Below are positions 51,422-60,225 of a DNA stretch of 64,000 nt, one piece after another. Within the stretch, counting starts at the first letter, position 1, and every line of letters begins with the position of its first letter. The stretch is from Bradyrhizobium niftali (GTDB lineage Bacteria > Pseudomonadota > Alphaproteobacteria > Rhizobiales > Xanthobacteraceae). The stretch spans positions 1 to 64,000 of the forward strand of contig NZ_SPQT01000030.1 of assembly GCF_004571025.1 (NCBI RefSeq), given 5' to 3'. The notes under the pieces were generated by a model. That model searched no databases. It was not told the origin of the DNA and was given only the letters and a program-made list of their open reading frames with translations. The translations under genes were made by a program, and so were the position numbers.

Positions 51422-52375
51422 ATGAAGCACCGGGACCTCTCCGAGACGAACCTGCTGGAGCCGCGCCTGCTCCGGCTGTTTGACGCACTGTTCGCCACCG
51501 GCAGCGTCACCAAGGCAGCCGAGAAGCTCGGTCAAAGTCAGCCGACCATTTCGATCTGGCTGGCGCGCTTGCGAAAAGAACTGGACGATCCGCTCTTCAT
51601 TCGGTCGGCTGAGGGAATGCTGCCGACCCCGCGCGCCGAGGCTCTCATCGGCACGGCCAGGCAGGCATTGGAGATGCTGCGGCGTCTGGCGGAGCTTCGT
51701 CCTGAGTTTGATCCGGCGACTGCCAAGCGTCGCTTCATCATCTGCATGACGGATGCGAGCCACATCACGCTGCTTCCGGCCATCCTCGCCTACGTTCGTC
51801 GTGTTGCTCCAGGCATCCGCATTGAGGCGGCGCAGATCGGCGGCGATACCCCACGGATGCTACAGTCTGGCGAGGCCGATCTGGCGCTCGGCTACATCTC
51901 GGACCTCGACGCCGGACACTTCCAGCAGGCCCTCTTTCCGCAGGATTGGGTCTGCCTGTCGAACGCAAAACATGCCCGGATCCGCGATCGCATCACAGCA
52001 CGGGATTTCAGGCGGGAGGCGCACGTCCTCATTCGCTCCGGCACTGGACACCAGTTGCTCGCGGACGCGGTACGGGAGCAGCGAATGGTGCTTGACGTTG
52101 CGCTCGAGCTACCCGGCTTTTTGGGACTACCCGCAATTGTCGGGACGACTGACCTGATCGCCACCCTTCCAAGGCACATCGGCGAAACGTTGGCTCACTA
52201 TTACGGACTGCGCGTGCTCGACTGCCCGCTCGCGATCGCCGGCTTTACCGTGAAGCAATATTGGCATGCCCGCTTCCATCACGATCCGGCAAGTCAATGG
52301 TTGCGTGACGTATGCTGTGAACTTTTTCAACAGCGGGAAGTGCGGGGCCTACATCGTTCCGGTCGGCCAAAATAA
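51422..52375 (+). CDS. LysR-family transcriptional regulator
   Basis: 317 aa from ATG 51422; a TTG four codons upstream is the alternative. The HTH is NLLEPRLLRLFDALFATGSVTKAAEKLGQSQPTISIWLARLRKEL-like (residues 10-55). The effector domain begins near RFIICMTDASHITLLPAILAYV, with LALGYISDLDAGHFQQALF. It probably senses an aromatic or hydroaromatic acid and controls the divergent operon. It reads toward a gap and the truncated FAD oxidoreductase. Confidence 0.92.
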   Translation: MKHRDLSETNLLEPRLLRLFDALFATGSVTKAAEKLGQSQPTISIWLARLRKELDDPLFIRSAEGMLPTPRAEALIGTARQALEMLRRLAELRPEFDPATAKRRFIICMTDASHITLLPAILAYVRRVAPGIRIEAAQIGGDTPRMLQSGEADLALGYISDLDAGHFQQALFPQDWVCLSNAKHARIRDRITARDFRREAHVLIRSGTGHQLLADAVREQRMVLDVALELPGFLGLPAIVGTTDLIATLPRHIGETLAHYYGLRVLDCPLAIAGFTVKQYWHARFHHDPASQWLRDVCCELFQQREVRGLHRSGRPK

Positions 52376-52616
52376 ACGAAGGCCGACCGCGGCACACCAT
52401 TTCGAAACTGGATACGATCGGCTGTCTGGCAAGTCGCCGACTGGCTCCTCTGAAGCCCGAAAAGGCTCGTGATGAAGACGTTCAATACGAGCCGCAGCGA
52501 CGCAAACTGCCGACAATCGCAGCATTTCAGCATTGCTTCCTTCTCAATCGGCCTCGAACGGCAAGCAATGCCGTACAAACGCGCAAAGTTGATCCGACGC
52601 CAATCGGAGCTGAAGC

Positions 52617-52918
52617 ATGTCCTACTCAATACAGGTTCGAGCCTTTCGCGACCTTCTGGACGATCGGGGCGTCGTTGACGAGCCGGGGCGGATCGCGGCC
52701 TACACAACGGATCAACGTCGGCACTTGACGGGCTCGACGTTTGCCGTGCTGAAGCCGACGACGACGAAGCAGGTCGCCGACATCGTGGGGCTCGCGGCGC
52801 ACCACGGAATAGGAATTGTTCCGCAGGGCGGCAACACCAGCTACTGCGGCGGTGCGACGCCCGACGCGTCCGGACGCCAAATCATCGTGAGCCTCGAGCG
52901 GTTGGACAGGATTCGCGA
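52617..52918 (+). pseudogene. N-terminal remnant of GlcD-type FAD-binding oxidoreductase
   Basis: 101 codons match the start of FAD-linked (PCMH) 2-hydroxyacid dehydrogenases: AYTTDQRRHLTG, FAVLKPTTTKQVADIVGLAAHHGIGIVPQGGNTSYCGGATPDASG (flavin-binding) and IIVSLERLDRIRE. After Glu101 (52917-52919) the frame enters the 3' end of a transposase relic read backwards and stops at 53051. About 350 residues of a normal enzyme, including the catalytic domain, are missing, so it was interrupted by insertion and later deletion. It may have belonged to the catabolic block to its left. Confidence 0.8.
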
Positions 52919-53429
52919 AGCATCAGCCAGCATAGGAACGTTTTGTTCGATGACGGCAAGCGTGACGGTCCCGGCCTTGGTCAGGTGGTCGCGCTTCGTC
53001 GCCATCAGCTGCGCTATCGTCCTGGCGGCGGGGACCTTCTGCAATTGTTGATGGCTGATAGTCTCGGAACGACCGCCGTCGCGTCGCCCATTCCGCCACC
53101 ACGCGCAGCGATCCCTTGAAGCCTTGTCCCTTCAAACGGCGCCAGAGTTCGGCACCGTTGCGACAGCCGCCTGACCACTGCGCGTCCAGGAACGGCAGAT
53201 GCCCGTCCAGGGTGCTTTGACGGGTGCGGAACATATCCGTACCGCCGCCGCAGCTAATTTGGCGAACCAGATTGCGACTATGTCCTGTGCGGCGGACGAT
53301 CTGCGAAGATCCGCCGGCGGCAATGCGGCACCTCACATGTGAAGCGCCGCGTGAGCAATCGGAGGCGCACCTTTCTGCCCGCTGATGGCAAATCGGCCAC
53401 GTGCCGGATGTAACGGCTATGGATTCCAA
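52919..53429 (-). mobile_element. Degenerate transposase relic (ISL3-like)
   Basis: The minus strand encodes VRRTGHSRNLVRQI, FRTRQSTLDGHLPFLDAQW, GGCRNGAELWRRLKGQGFKGSLRVVAEWATRRR. After a frameshift near 53045 it continues with QKVPAARTIAQLMATKRDHLTKAG and VPMLADA. This order of helix-turn-helix, LDxxLPxLDAQW block and RTIAxLM block is what I know from ISL3-like transposases. The catalytic C-terminal part and terminal repeats are missing. It abuts the truncated FAD oxidoreductase at about 52918. Confidence 0.65.
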
Positions 53430-53466
53430 CCGACGTATGTCCCAAGTGAAACATCATTGAGCGTTC

Positions 53467-53502
53467 AAAGGCCCTAGTCCCCTAGCCCCGGACCGGGCCT
53501 TT
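53467..53502. terminator. Possible hairpin terminator
   Basis: AAAGGCCC (53467-53474) pairs with GGGCCTTT (53495-53502), with further G/C pairing possible in the 20-base loop. It lies downstream of the transposase relic and upstream of a small gene. The T tract is short, so activity is uncertain. Confidence 0.4.
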
Positions 53503-53591
53503 CCGTTTGTGCTCAGCACAGATGCGCCATACGATTTGCATGTTTCATCGAATCAAATTGAGCCGTTTCTTCACTTATAAGGACGTCATTC

Positions 53592-53804
53592 ATGACCAAG
53601 GAAAATTGCCTGATCGTCCACGTTGCTGGAAGGCAGTTGGATTTGCTACGCGGAGAAGCTTCCCGAATTGCAAAGGAAAGTAAGATCGATTGGTGGATCG
53701 ACCGCGCAGACATTGGCGCGCGCTTTTGCTTTGAGGATGCGAAGGCGAAGGAGGCTTTCGCATTGACCTGCGACAACTTCGGCATTCCGTGCCGTGACGG
53801 ATAG
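53592..53804 (+). CDS. Small hypothetical protein (70 aa)
   Basis: ATG 53592 with AAGGA about 11 bases upstream. The protein has a compact alternating pattern: a beta-like start NCLIVHVAGRQLDLLRG, an amphipathic helix ESKIDWWIDRADIGARF, and FEDAKAKEAFALTCDNFGIPC. It looks like a small folded cytosolic domain; two of its three cysteines lie close to the C-terminus. No family recognised and no operon partner. Confidence 0.6.
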   Translation: MTKENCLIVHVAGRQLDLLRGEASRIAKESKIDWWIDRADIGARFCFEDAKAKEAFALTCDNFGIPCRDG

Positions 53805-54022
53805 CATTATAAAGACCCGCCAGCGTGGACCAGCGGCAACTTACCCTTAACTTTTTCTAGATTGACGAGCGAGGAACGAAGCCCTCCAGATCGGCTCGAG
53901 AGTCTTTCTGGCTCGCCGCCCGAGCTGGCGGAGCGGCCCCGGTCTACGGTCAGGCGCTTGCATGAGGCGGGTCCGGCTTTCCCGCGACAGCTGACCTGTC
54001 CACACCCACGAGGCGCAGTACC

Positions 54023-54508
54023 TCAGCGCACATCCGATCCCCTACGCAGCCCGGGAGCGCTCGAGGCGGCGGCCGGGCGCCAGTCGCTGATGAAATCGGC
54101 GCGCCTGGCCTGAGCTTCCAGCACTTTGACCATGGTGTCGATCTGCTCCTGCGACAGCCGCCGCTCCGGTTCGACCGCAGTCCAAGGGGTTAGGCCGTCG
54201 TCGCGCCGGCAGACGTAGCCGCCGAATTCCTTTGCGATCCCTTCCAGGATGGCAGGCCCGGAGCCCGCAGCGCCGATCATCACGAGTGCATATCCGTCGC
54301 CGTCAATCTCTCCGGCAAAGAGCCACATCGTATGCTTAAAGTTCGACCGTCCCTTGATGGCAAAGCACAGGGCTTTTGCGGTGTCGGTCGATTCAATTAT
54401 TTCGGTCTCACCGGCGGCAAGTCCTCGCCCCCGGAGCGCGGTAGCGATGTCCTCGGAGGAGCGGTGTCCGAAAAGGAGCGCCTTTGCTCTGCTATGCATG
54501 GTTTCCAT
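54023..54508 (-). CDS. Hypothetical protein (161 aa)
   Basis: Begins METMHSRAKALLFGHRSSEDIATALRGRG; central strands LCFAIKGRSNFKHTMWLFAGEIDGDGYALVMIGAAG; an acidic, Arg-rich C-terminal helix RRLSQEQIDTMVKVLEAQARRADF. It looks like a soluble alpha/beta domain without membrane spans or a signal sequence. Not recognised as a named family. It starts 22 bp after the MFS gene in the same direction, so it was probably transcribed with the P450 and MFS genes. Confidence 0.6.
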   Translation of the reverse strand: METMHSRAKALLFGHRSSEDIATALRGRGLAAGETEIIESTDTAKALCFAIKGRSNFKHTMWLFAGEIDGDGYALVMIGAAGSGPAILEGIAKEFGGYVCRRDDGLTPWTAVEPERRLSQEQIDTMVKVLEAQARRADFISDWRPAAASSAPGLRRGSDVR

Positions 54509-54530
54509 ATCAATCCTTGGCGGTTCGGGG

Positions 54531-55715
54531 CTATTTGAGCTGCTCTACCGGAAAGCTCCTGTTGACACCACTCGACCCGCGGGCGAGCGCAACGAACAGG
54601 CCTAGAATCGGAATTGAGACTAGCATCGCAATGGCGGCCGCATCGAAAGTAACGACGGCCGTCGCGATCGAACGGGCAAGCGCTCCCTGCAATATAGGGA
54701 ACCCGAGCATGACAGAATAAGAGACCGAATAGAATATGCCCATTCCGATGGCTCGGGACCGGACGTCCATAACTCGGGCCGGCAGGGTCATCATCGCTCC
54801 TCCGGGCAGGCCGGAGATTATCCCGATCATGACAAACAGCGCCGTGCTGGCGTCGACGCGCGGCACCGCCGCCAAGGCGGCCGCCGCGGCGAGCAGGGCG
54901 AGCACGATCAAGGTGCCCGGACCTGGAAGTCGCGAAGCGAGAACGCCGCCGGCCGGAATGGACAGCAACGACATCCAAAGGACGATGCTGACGCACGAGG
55001 CAGCGGCGTTGGCCGAATAGCCTTTCTCCACCAATAGAACAGGACCGAACGTGAATACAGTGGCAAAAGCGGAGTTGGCCAGTCCCCAGAGGGTGCCTGC
55101 GACGCAGACCGCGAGGAGAACGGCACCTCGCGGAAAAGACTCGGATGCCTCCGCCGCGCGCCGCTCCGATGGGGGGATGAACAGCAGAGCTGAAAGCAGG
55201 GCAAAGCCAGCAATCAATGCCAGAAAAAAGCGGGTCGACGGCAATCCGAATGACTGGGCCATCGAGGGAAGCAAGACAAGCGATAAGGCAATCCCGCAGG
55301 GCCATGCGTTAACGAAGTTCGCCATTGCAAGTGCCATCTGTTTCCCGGTGAAGCGATCGGCAATGATCTTGGTCGCGGCAACCGTCATTACGATCCCGCC
55401 TGTCCCCGCGAGTAACCTTCCACTCAGATAAGCGACCCAGCTTCCATGGATCTCGATCACGCCCCCGCACATCATGAGGGCAAGACTAGCAAGCAAAGTT
55501 CTGCGATCGCCGAATTTCGACGCTATCATCCCTCCCGGAAGACAAACCGCGATTCCGGGAGCAAGATAGGCTCCCAACAAAAGACCCATCCGGCCGTAGT
55601 CGATACCGTCGGCCCTGAGCAGGGGAGCAAGCGCGCCGACGCTTTCGAACTGCATCCCCATCACGCAGCGCGCAAGGAAGAGTGACAGAAGAACCAGCCA
55701 CTTCTTGTCATTCAA
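54531..55715 (-). CDS. MFS transporter
   Basis: 394 aa with CAGGAGG before ATG 55715. About 12 hydrophobic spans; the MFS loop motif after span 2 is MIASKFGDRRTLLASLALMM, and YLSGRLLAGTGGIVMTVAA in span 4 is the GRxxxGxG-type motif C region. LPARVMDVRSRAIGMGIFY marks the symmetric loop of the second half. It is a likely inner-membrane exporter or importer of a small organic compound. The P450 encoded 92 bp upstream suggests it moves a P450 substrate or product. Confidence 0.9.
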   Translation of the reverse strand: MNDKKWLVLLSLFLARCVMGMQFESVGALAPLLRADGIDYGRMGLLLGAYLAPGIAVCLPGGMIASKFGDRRTLLASLALMMCGGVIEIHGSWVAYLSGRLLAGTGGIVMTVAATKIIADRFTGKQMALAMANFVNAWPCGIALSLVLLPSMAQSFGLPSTRFFLALIAGFALLSALLFIPPSERRAAEASESFPRGAVLLAVCVAGTLWGLANSAFATVFTFGPVLLVEKGYSANAAASCVSIVLWMSLLSIPAGGVLASRLPGPGTLIVLALLAAAAALAAVPRVDASTALFVMIGIISGLPGGAMMTLPARVMDVRSRAIGMGIFYSVSYSVMLGFPILQGALARSIATAVVTFDAAAIAMLVSIPILGLFVALARGSSGVNRSFPVEQLK

Positions 55716-55807
55716 ATCTGCCTCCTGAGAGAACGGACCTTGGGACGCGGCCCCGCCAGCACCACAGCTCTTGAGGCCGCTTCCGATCGATCACGAGCAA
55801 TTTCGGG

Positions 55808-57103
55808 TTACCAGCTTGCCGGCAGGACGCGCGGACCGCGGATGACAAAATTCGGCTTCCAGGCAGGGTTCTCGACGTCGTCAATCTGCAGACGGGGAAG
55901 TCGGCGGAGCAAGGTGGTGACAGCAATCTCCGTCTGCAGTCGCGCTAGCTGGGCACCGAGACAAAAATGGATGCCACCACCGAAGGACAGTGGCTTGCTA
56001 TTCCGTCGCGTGATGTCGAACTCGTCAGGGCGATCGGGGTAGACCGCGGCATCGCGGTTCGCCGACGCCAACAGACACACGATGTTGTCGCCCTTGGCTA
56101 TCCTCTTGTCGGCCAACTCCATGTCTTCAAGCGCAACCCGGCCTGTGAATTGGATCGAAGGTTCGTAACGGAGGAACTCGTCGATGGCGTTATGAATTAG
56201 CCCCGGATCGGTCCGGAGCAGCGCCATCTGATCGGGATTGCGATGGAGTGTTATCAGGCTGTTTCCGATCAGATTTATGGTTGTCTCGTGACCAGCGACA
56301 AACAGCAGCATGATGCTCGCCGTGAGCTCCTCATTGGTCAGCCTATTGCCGTCCTCCTCGGCCATGACGAGTTGGGTGGTCAGGTCGTTGCCAGGCCGGC
56401 GGCGGCACTGCTCGTAGAGACGCTCGAAATAGTCGCGTACGGACTTCACCCGGGAGTTTGCAGCGGCGATCTCTTCCGGCGTGAACGCTGCCGATTCCAG
56501 AACCCTCACGCTGTCTTCGGAGACGGCATGGAAAAATCCGCGCTCATCATCCGGAATGCCCAGCATGTCGCAGATGATGGTCACCGGGGGATGGTAGGCG
56601 AATTCGGATACCAGATCCATCTTCCCCCGGTCGACCACGGCGTCCAACGCCTGATCGACCACCTGTTGGATGCGCGGCCTCATAGCCTCGACTTGTCGTG
56701 CCGTAAACGCCTTGACCACCAGATTGCGTAACCGCGTGTGATGAGGCGGGTCGGAAAGCAACATGGTCTTTGACATGTGGTCGAAGAGCGGTTCCCGAAC
56801 GACCTCGCTGCCGTATCGCTTCGCGCTCCGCTCGACAAAAGCCTTGCCGAACCGTCGATCCTTTAGGACCGTTCCAACGTCGGCATGCCTGCTCACGACG
56901 TATGCACCAATCGGCGCAAAATGGACCGGATCGAGCGCGCGCAACTTCGCGTAGTGCGGGTATGGATCCCGGATGAAGTCGGAAGCAAAAGGGTTGAAGA
57001 CGTAGCGAGACGCGTCCACCGGAGACTGATCGCCAGCCGCGTCTGCGGGACCTGGAGATGCTTCAGCAAAGCCTTCGGCAGAAGTGACTGCACTTCCTTC
57101 CAT
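55808..57103 (-). CDS. Cytochrome P450
   Basis: 431 aa bacterial class P450. I-helix oxygen motif MLLFVAGHETT, ExxR in EFLRYEPS, PERF-region DEFDITRR, and the heme-ligand loop FGGGIHFCLGAQLAR with Cys381. The N-terminal segment FASDFIRDPYPHYAKLRALDPVHF resembles CYP107/CYP109-like bacterial enzymes. It hydroxylates a small lipophilic or terpenoid molecule using ferredoxin, and no ferredoxin or reductase gene is near. No membrane anchor, so cytosolic. ATG 57103 follows GAGGAT. First of three co-directional genes. Confidence 0.93.
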   Translation of the reverse strand: MEGSAVTSAEGFAEASPGPADAAGDQSPVDASRYVFNPFASDFIRDPYPHYAKLRALDPVHFAPIGAYVVSRHADVGTVLKDRRFGKAFVERSAKRYGSEVVREPLFDHMSKTMLLSDPPHHTRLRNLVVKAFTARQVEAMRPRIQQVVDQALDAVVDRGKMDLVSEFAYHPPVTIICDMLGIPDDERGFFHAVSEDSVRVLESAAFTPEEIAAANSRVKSVRDYFERLYEQCRRRPGNDLTTQLVMAEEDGNRLTNEELTASIMLLFVAGHETTINLIGNSLITLHRNPDQMALLRTDPGLIHNAIDEFLRYEPSIQFTGRVALEDMELADKRIAKGDNIVCLLASANRDAAVYPDRPDEFDITRRNSKPLSFGGGIHFCLGAQLARLQTEIAVTTLLRRLPRLQIDDVENPAWKPNFVIRGPRVLPASW

Positions 57104-57330
57104 TGGTCCATCCTCGCAACTGCTGTTGCGCTAATGCAACCAAAAATTGCTCAAGGATTCAATGCCCTTTTCGTTGGTAAGGTGAACCCTTGGGAGTGAT
57201 CTGCCGTTAAGGTTCTCAAGATTCCGACCGGCTTGCCTGCGATGGCCGCCGTGTTTTCCTTTCAGCCCTGTTCGACCGTCCATGAACCCGACCATATAAT
57301 CAAATCGTTCGCGAGATAATTGGGAACAAT
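57104..57330. promoter_or_regulatory. P450 upstream region
   Basis: Noncoding stretch upstream of the P450 gene that should hold the promoter of the P450-MFS-hypothetical transcript. TTGCGCTAATGCAA at about 57124-57137 is a near-palindrome and a possible operator. Confidence 0.35.
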
Positions 57331-57462
57331 GTGAACGGGGACGATCGGGCGGCGGCTTTGGCGCGTCTCTTGGCGCTCGTCAACGTCGCGATGGCGGACG
57401 CGGGCATCGCGGCCCGGTACTACAAATACACATACCAATTGTGGCGCCCTTCTAGGGATTAG
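57331..57462 (+). pseudogene. Fragment of vanadium-dependent haloperoxidase/PAP2-type protein
   Basis: The frame from GTG 57331 to TAG 57462 contains RLLALVNVAMADAGIAA followed by YYKYTYQLWRPS. This matches the helix with the FALVNVAMADAGI and YxFWRP motifs of vanadium chloroperoxidase-like proteins. The vanadate-binding histidine and arginine motifs of the C-terminal half are absent. Only about 40 residues are left, so this is a relic. Confidence 0.5.
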
Positions 57463-57550
57463 GGAATACGACGACAGTTACTGGTACAACGGCACAGCGG
57501 TTTCTCATGCGCTTCACAAGCGCTGTGATCCATGGTGGGTACCACTAGGT

Positions 57551-58051
57551 TCACCAAGGAACTGACTGAGGCCGCTTCGGCGAGCATGACATCTCCAATC
57601 GGCAGAGCGCCGGTGGGTCCTCGTTATAGGTCGGCATCAGCATCGCCGTGCGCGCTGTGACAGCAGGGAGCGGGCCGGCGGGGTCGACCGGCAGGCCAGG
57701 CGTCCGGCGCATCAGCAGCACGAAAAACCCGGCGAGCGCGGACATGAAGGAGAAGACAACCCAGGCAAGCAGCACAAGGAAGAGACCGAGCAGCACCGCC
57801 TCGAGAACGGTCACACCACCGACTTTCACGACATCGTGCATGCCATAGCCGCCCGCCAGCATCAGCAGGATTGTGCCCAGGAAGATGAAGAGACGGCGAA
57901 ACGTCGAAACGCGGGTCGAACCGGTCGGCGCCCGCCCGGGCATTGCCGTGCGGTCCAGCCGGCACGGCACCATCGATAGCGGGCTTTCCGGCGGCAGGAA
58001 TCGGCGGCCGTCGGTGCGCCGCGGAGCCGGCGACTGGTTCAGGGCGTCCAT
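57551..58051 (-). pseudogene. opgH: 5' remnant of glucan glucosyltransferase OpgH
   Basis: From ATG 58051 the frame encodes MDALNQSPAPRRTDGRRFLPP, FRRLFIFLGTILLMLAGGYGM (span 1), a second span GLFLVLLAWVVFSFMSALAGF, then AMLMPTYNEDP. This is the start of OpgH/MdoH up to the first glycosyltransferase motif. At about 57607 homology ends and unrelated residues run to a stop. Roughly 550 residues, including the catalytic GT2 domain and the remaining spans, are lost. The start overlaps the opgG end as in normal opgGH operons. The periplasmic-glucan synthase encoded here cannot work. Confidence 0.85.
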
Positions 58052-59548
58052 CGATAAACCCACACCTCGGAGACCGGCGGCTCGTTCTGCGCCAGGAAGG
58101 CGCGCAGCTCGATGGCTGTCTGTCCCTTGACCGAGCATTGAAAGCTCAGACGCCACCCTCCTGTTGCCGGATTGGGTTGCGTCACGACGTTGCTGATCTC
58201 GGATTTTTCGGCGGTCACAACCCCTTTTATCGTTTTGGGATCGACGCTTTTGAGTTGCTCGCCCATCAGCTCCAGGACAAACAGTTTGCTGTCCTCGCCC
58301 CGGCTGCCGACCCCCGTTCGCATGAATCGCGCGAGCGCCTCGGGTTTCGGTGCATCCGGTCCCCAGTGCAGGCGATAGGTGAAGATATGCTCGCTCTTGG
58401 CCGCCAGCGGCTGCTTCGGTTGCCAGAACGCGGCGATGTTGTCGTGGACCTCCTCCTTGGTCGGGATCTCGAACAACTTCACGGCCCCTTCGCCCCAATC
58501 GCCCGATCGGCTCGAACCAGAGGCTTGGGCGCCGTTCGAAGCTGGATTCGAGATCCTGATAGGCGGCGAAATTCCTCTCCCGCTGCATCAGGCCGAAGCC
58601 CCCCGGTTTGAGGTCGGCGAAACTGCTCACCTGCAGATCGTGCGGATTGTTGAGCGGACGCCAGAGCTGCTCGCCTCTCCCGTTGAAGATCGCAAGTCCG
58701 TCGGAATCGTGAACCGCAGGGCGGAAGTCGTCGAAATCCTTGCGGTTCGTTTGGCCCGAAGAAGAACATGCTGGTCATCGGCGCGAGCCCGGCATGCTCC
58801 ACGTCGCGCGGGTAGAGCGCCATCTCCACGTCGAAAACAGTGGTTTGCCCAGGTCGGATCGTGAAGCGGTAGCTCGCCGCGGCGCCCTTGCTGTCCAGCA
58901 GCGCATGCACCACGATCGAGGAGGCATTCGGCGCCGGCTTTTCCAGCCAGAACGCCTTGAAGAACGGGAACTCTTCGCCTTTGCTTTCGCCGGTGTCGAT
59001 CGCCAGTCCGCGCGCGGACAGACCGTAGGTCTGCCCCTTCGCGACCGCCCGGAAGTAGCTTGCGCCGAGGAATACGCCGACTTCGTCGTAGTAGTCCGGT
59101 CTGTTGATCGGAGCGTGGATGCGGAATCCAGCAAAGCCAATGTTACCATCCGGCCATTGTCCGAGACCTTCGCCGAACGAGAAGTCCTCCCGGCGGTAGG
59201 GCACCGGCATGACGCTTCTGTTCACCACCTGGAAGATGTTCACCCGGTTCTTGTAGAAGAAGCCGCGGTGGAAAAATTGCACCTCGAACGGCAGCTTCTC
59301 GTCGCGCCACAGCGCCTTCTCCGGCGCAAAGCGAATGGACCGGTATTGGTCGTAGTTGAGATTTGTCAGCGCATCCGGCAGCTTCTCGTCGGGGGGCTCG
59401 AATGGCTTCGTCGCAAGAGTCCGGGCAAGCTCGCGGACAAGGAGGGGCTGAAGGGAGGGGTTGTGCCCGCCTCGGCCTCCGCTGCACGCGGCAGGATAGC
59501 GGCAGCTGAAACAGCCGCCGACGCGCGAAGAAGTTGCCGTCGATTCAC
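58039..59548 (-). pseudogene. opgG: opgG with three frameshifts (glucan biosynthesis periplasmic protein)
   Basis: All OpgG/MdoG segments are present in order but spread over three frames. The GTG start at 59548 gives the twin-arginine signal VNRRQLLRASAAVSAAAILPRA. A shift near 59440 leads to LVRELARTLATKPFEPPDEKL and FHRGFFYKNRVNIFQVVN, FRIHAPINRPDYYDEVGVFLGASYF-type core. A one-base insertion near 58747 (FFFGPN to DFDDFRPAVHDSDGL) follows, and an extra G near 58500 (FEPIG to DWGEGAVKLFEIP). The last frame ends VWVYRWTP at 58039. Three independent indels plus the truncated opgH next door point to real decay, not one sequencing error. Confidence 0.9.
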
Positions 59549-59760
59549 GCTCGCGTCTCCCGTTGGAAAGGGAGGAGAAACGGTCCATGTTCCTCGGAGT
59601 TCCATTGTGCCGGTAGTCGGCACGAAGGTCGTCGGGGCATGGCAAGGCGCGAATGAATGAGGTCCGCGACTCTAAGTTCGGCGAGGTTCCGGACGATCTG
59701 AGTGCGCCGTAACGGAGCCCAAGATTCCAGAAACCGTCGCCCGACACGAAGGCGGATGGA

Positions 59761-60225
59761 TCACCCGCCACTCAGCGAGAGGCTGATGCGCGTAACGATC
59801 CCGTCCCACGCGCGCTCTTCGCTGGCCGGATAATTAATCAGCACGCAATGGACCAGCTCGCCAGAGAAGTTGCAACGGTCATACCAGACCTTGTCGCCCT
59901 TGTAGCTGGAAACCGCAAAGAACCGCGGCGTCACTCTCTTGTACTGAATGCGCGAAGGCGGTCCTTTCTTCGCGAGGAAAACAGCGGGCGAATCGCTCCC
60001 GACGTTGGGAGCAGCCTGTATCGTGAGGTCGGCGCGGCCGTCGGCAGTTCGAAAGCGTTGCCCGTAACCGTCCGGCCGGCCCGCTTCTTCGGTGAAGATC
60101 GAAGAAGGGAAGTCGACCGACGTGCCCGTCTGTGGAATGCGGTAGGTCGTCCACCTTATGGGCTGCCCCGAAACCGAAGCGGCCGAGACAGCGAAAATGG
60201 CCATCGCCAGAGCTGTCGCTTTCAT
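59761..60225 (-). CDS. Secreted hypothetical protein (154 aa)
   Basis: ATG 60225 directly follows AGGAGGAG; the upstream extension to 60432 is not needed. Signal peptide MKATALAMAIFAVSAASVSG, then a soluble domain RWTTYRIPQTGTSVDFPSSIF, with YGQRFRTADGRADLTIQA and a C-terminal ELVHCVLINYPASEERAWDGIVTRIS. Two cysteines (DRCNF and HCVLI) could form a disulfide in the periplasm. The pattern resembles small periplasmic proteins of Rhizobiales annotated only as hypothetical. It is 213 bp downstream of nothing co-directional, so it is probably monocistronic. Confidence 0.75.
   Translation of the reverse strand: MKATALAMAIFAVSAASVSGQPIRWTTYRIPQTGTSVDFPSSIFTEEAGRPDGYGQRFRTADGRADLTIQAAPNVGSDSPAVFLAKKGPPSRIQYKRVTPRFFAVSSYKGDKVWYDRCNFSGELVHCVLINYPASEERAWDGIVTRISLSLSGG

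Noticed and set aside
58740..59660. 306-codon plus-strand frame opposite opgG
   Set aside because: Antisense to a recognisable, although frameshifted, OpgG sequence.
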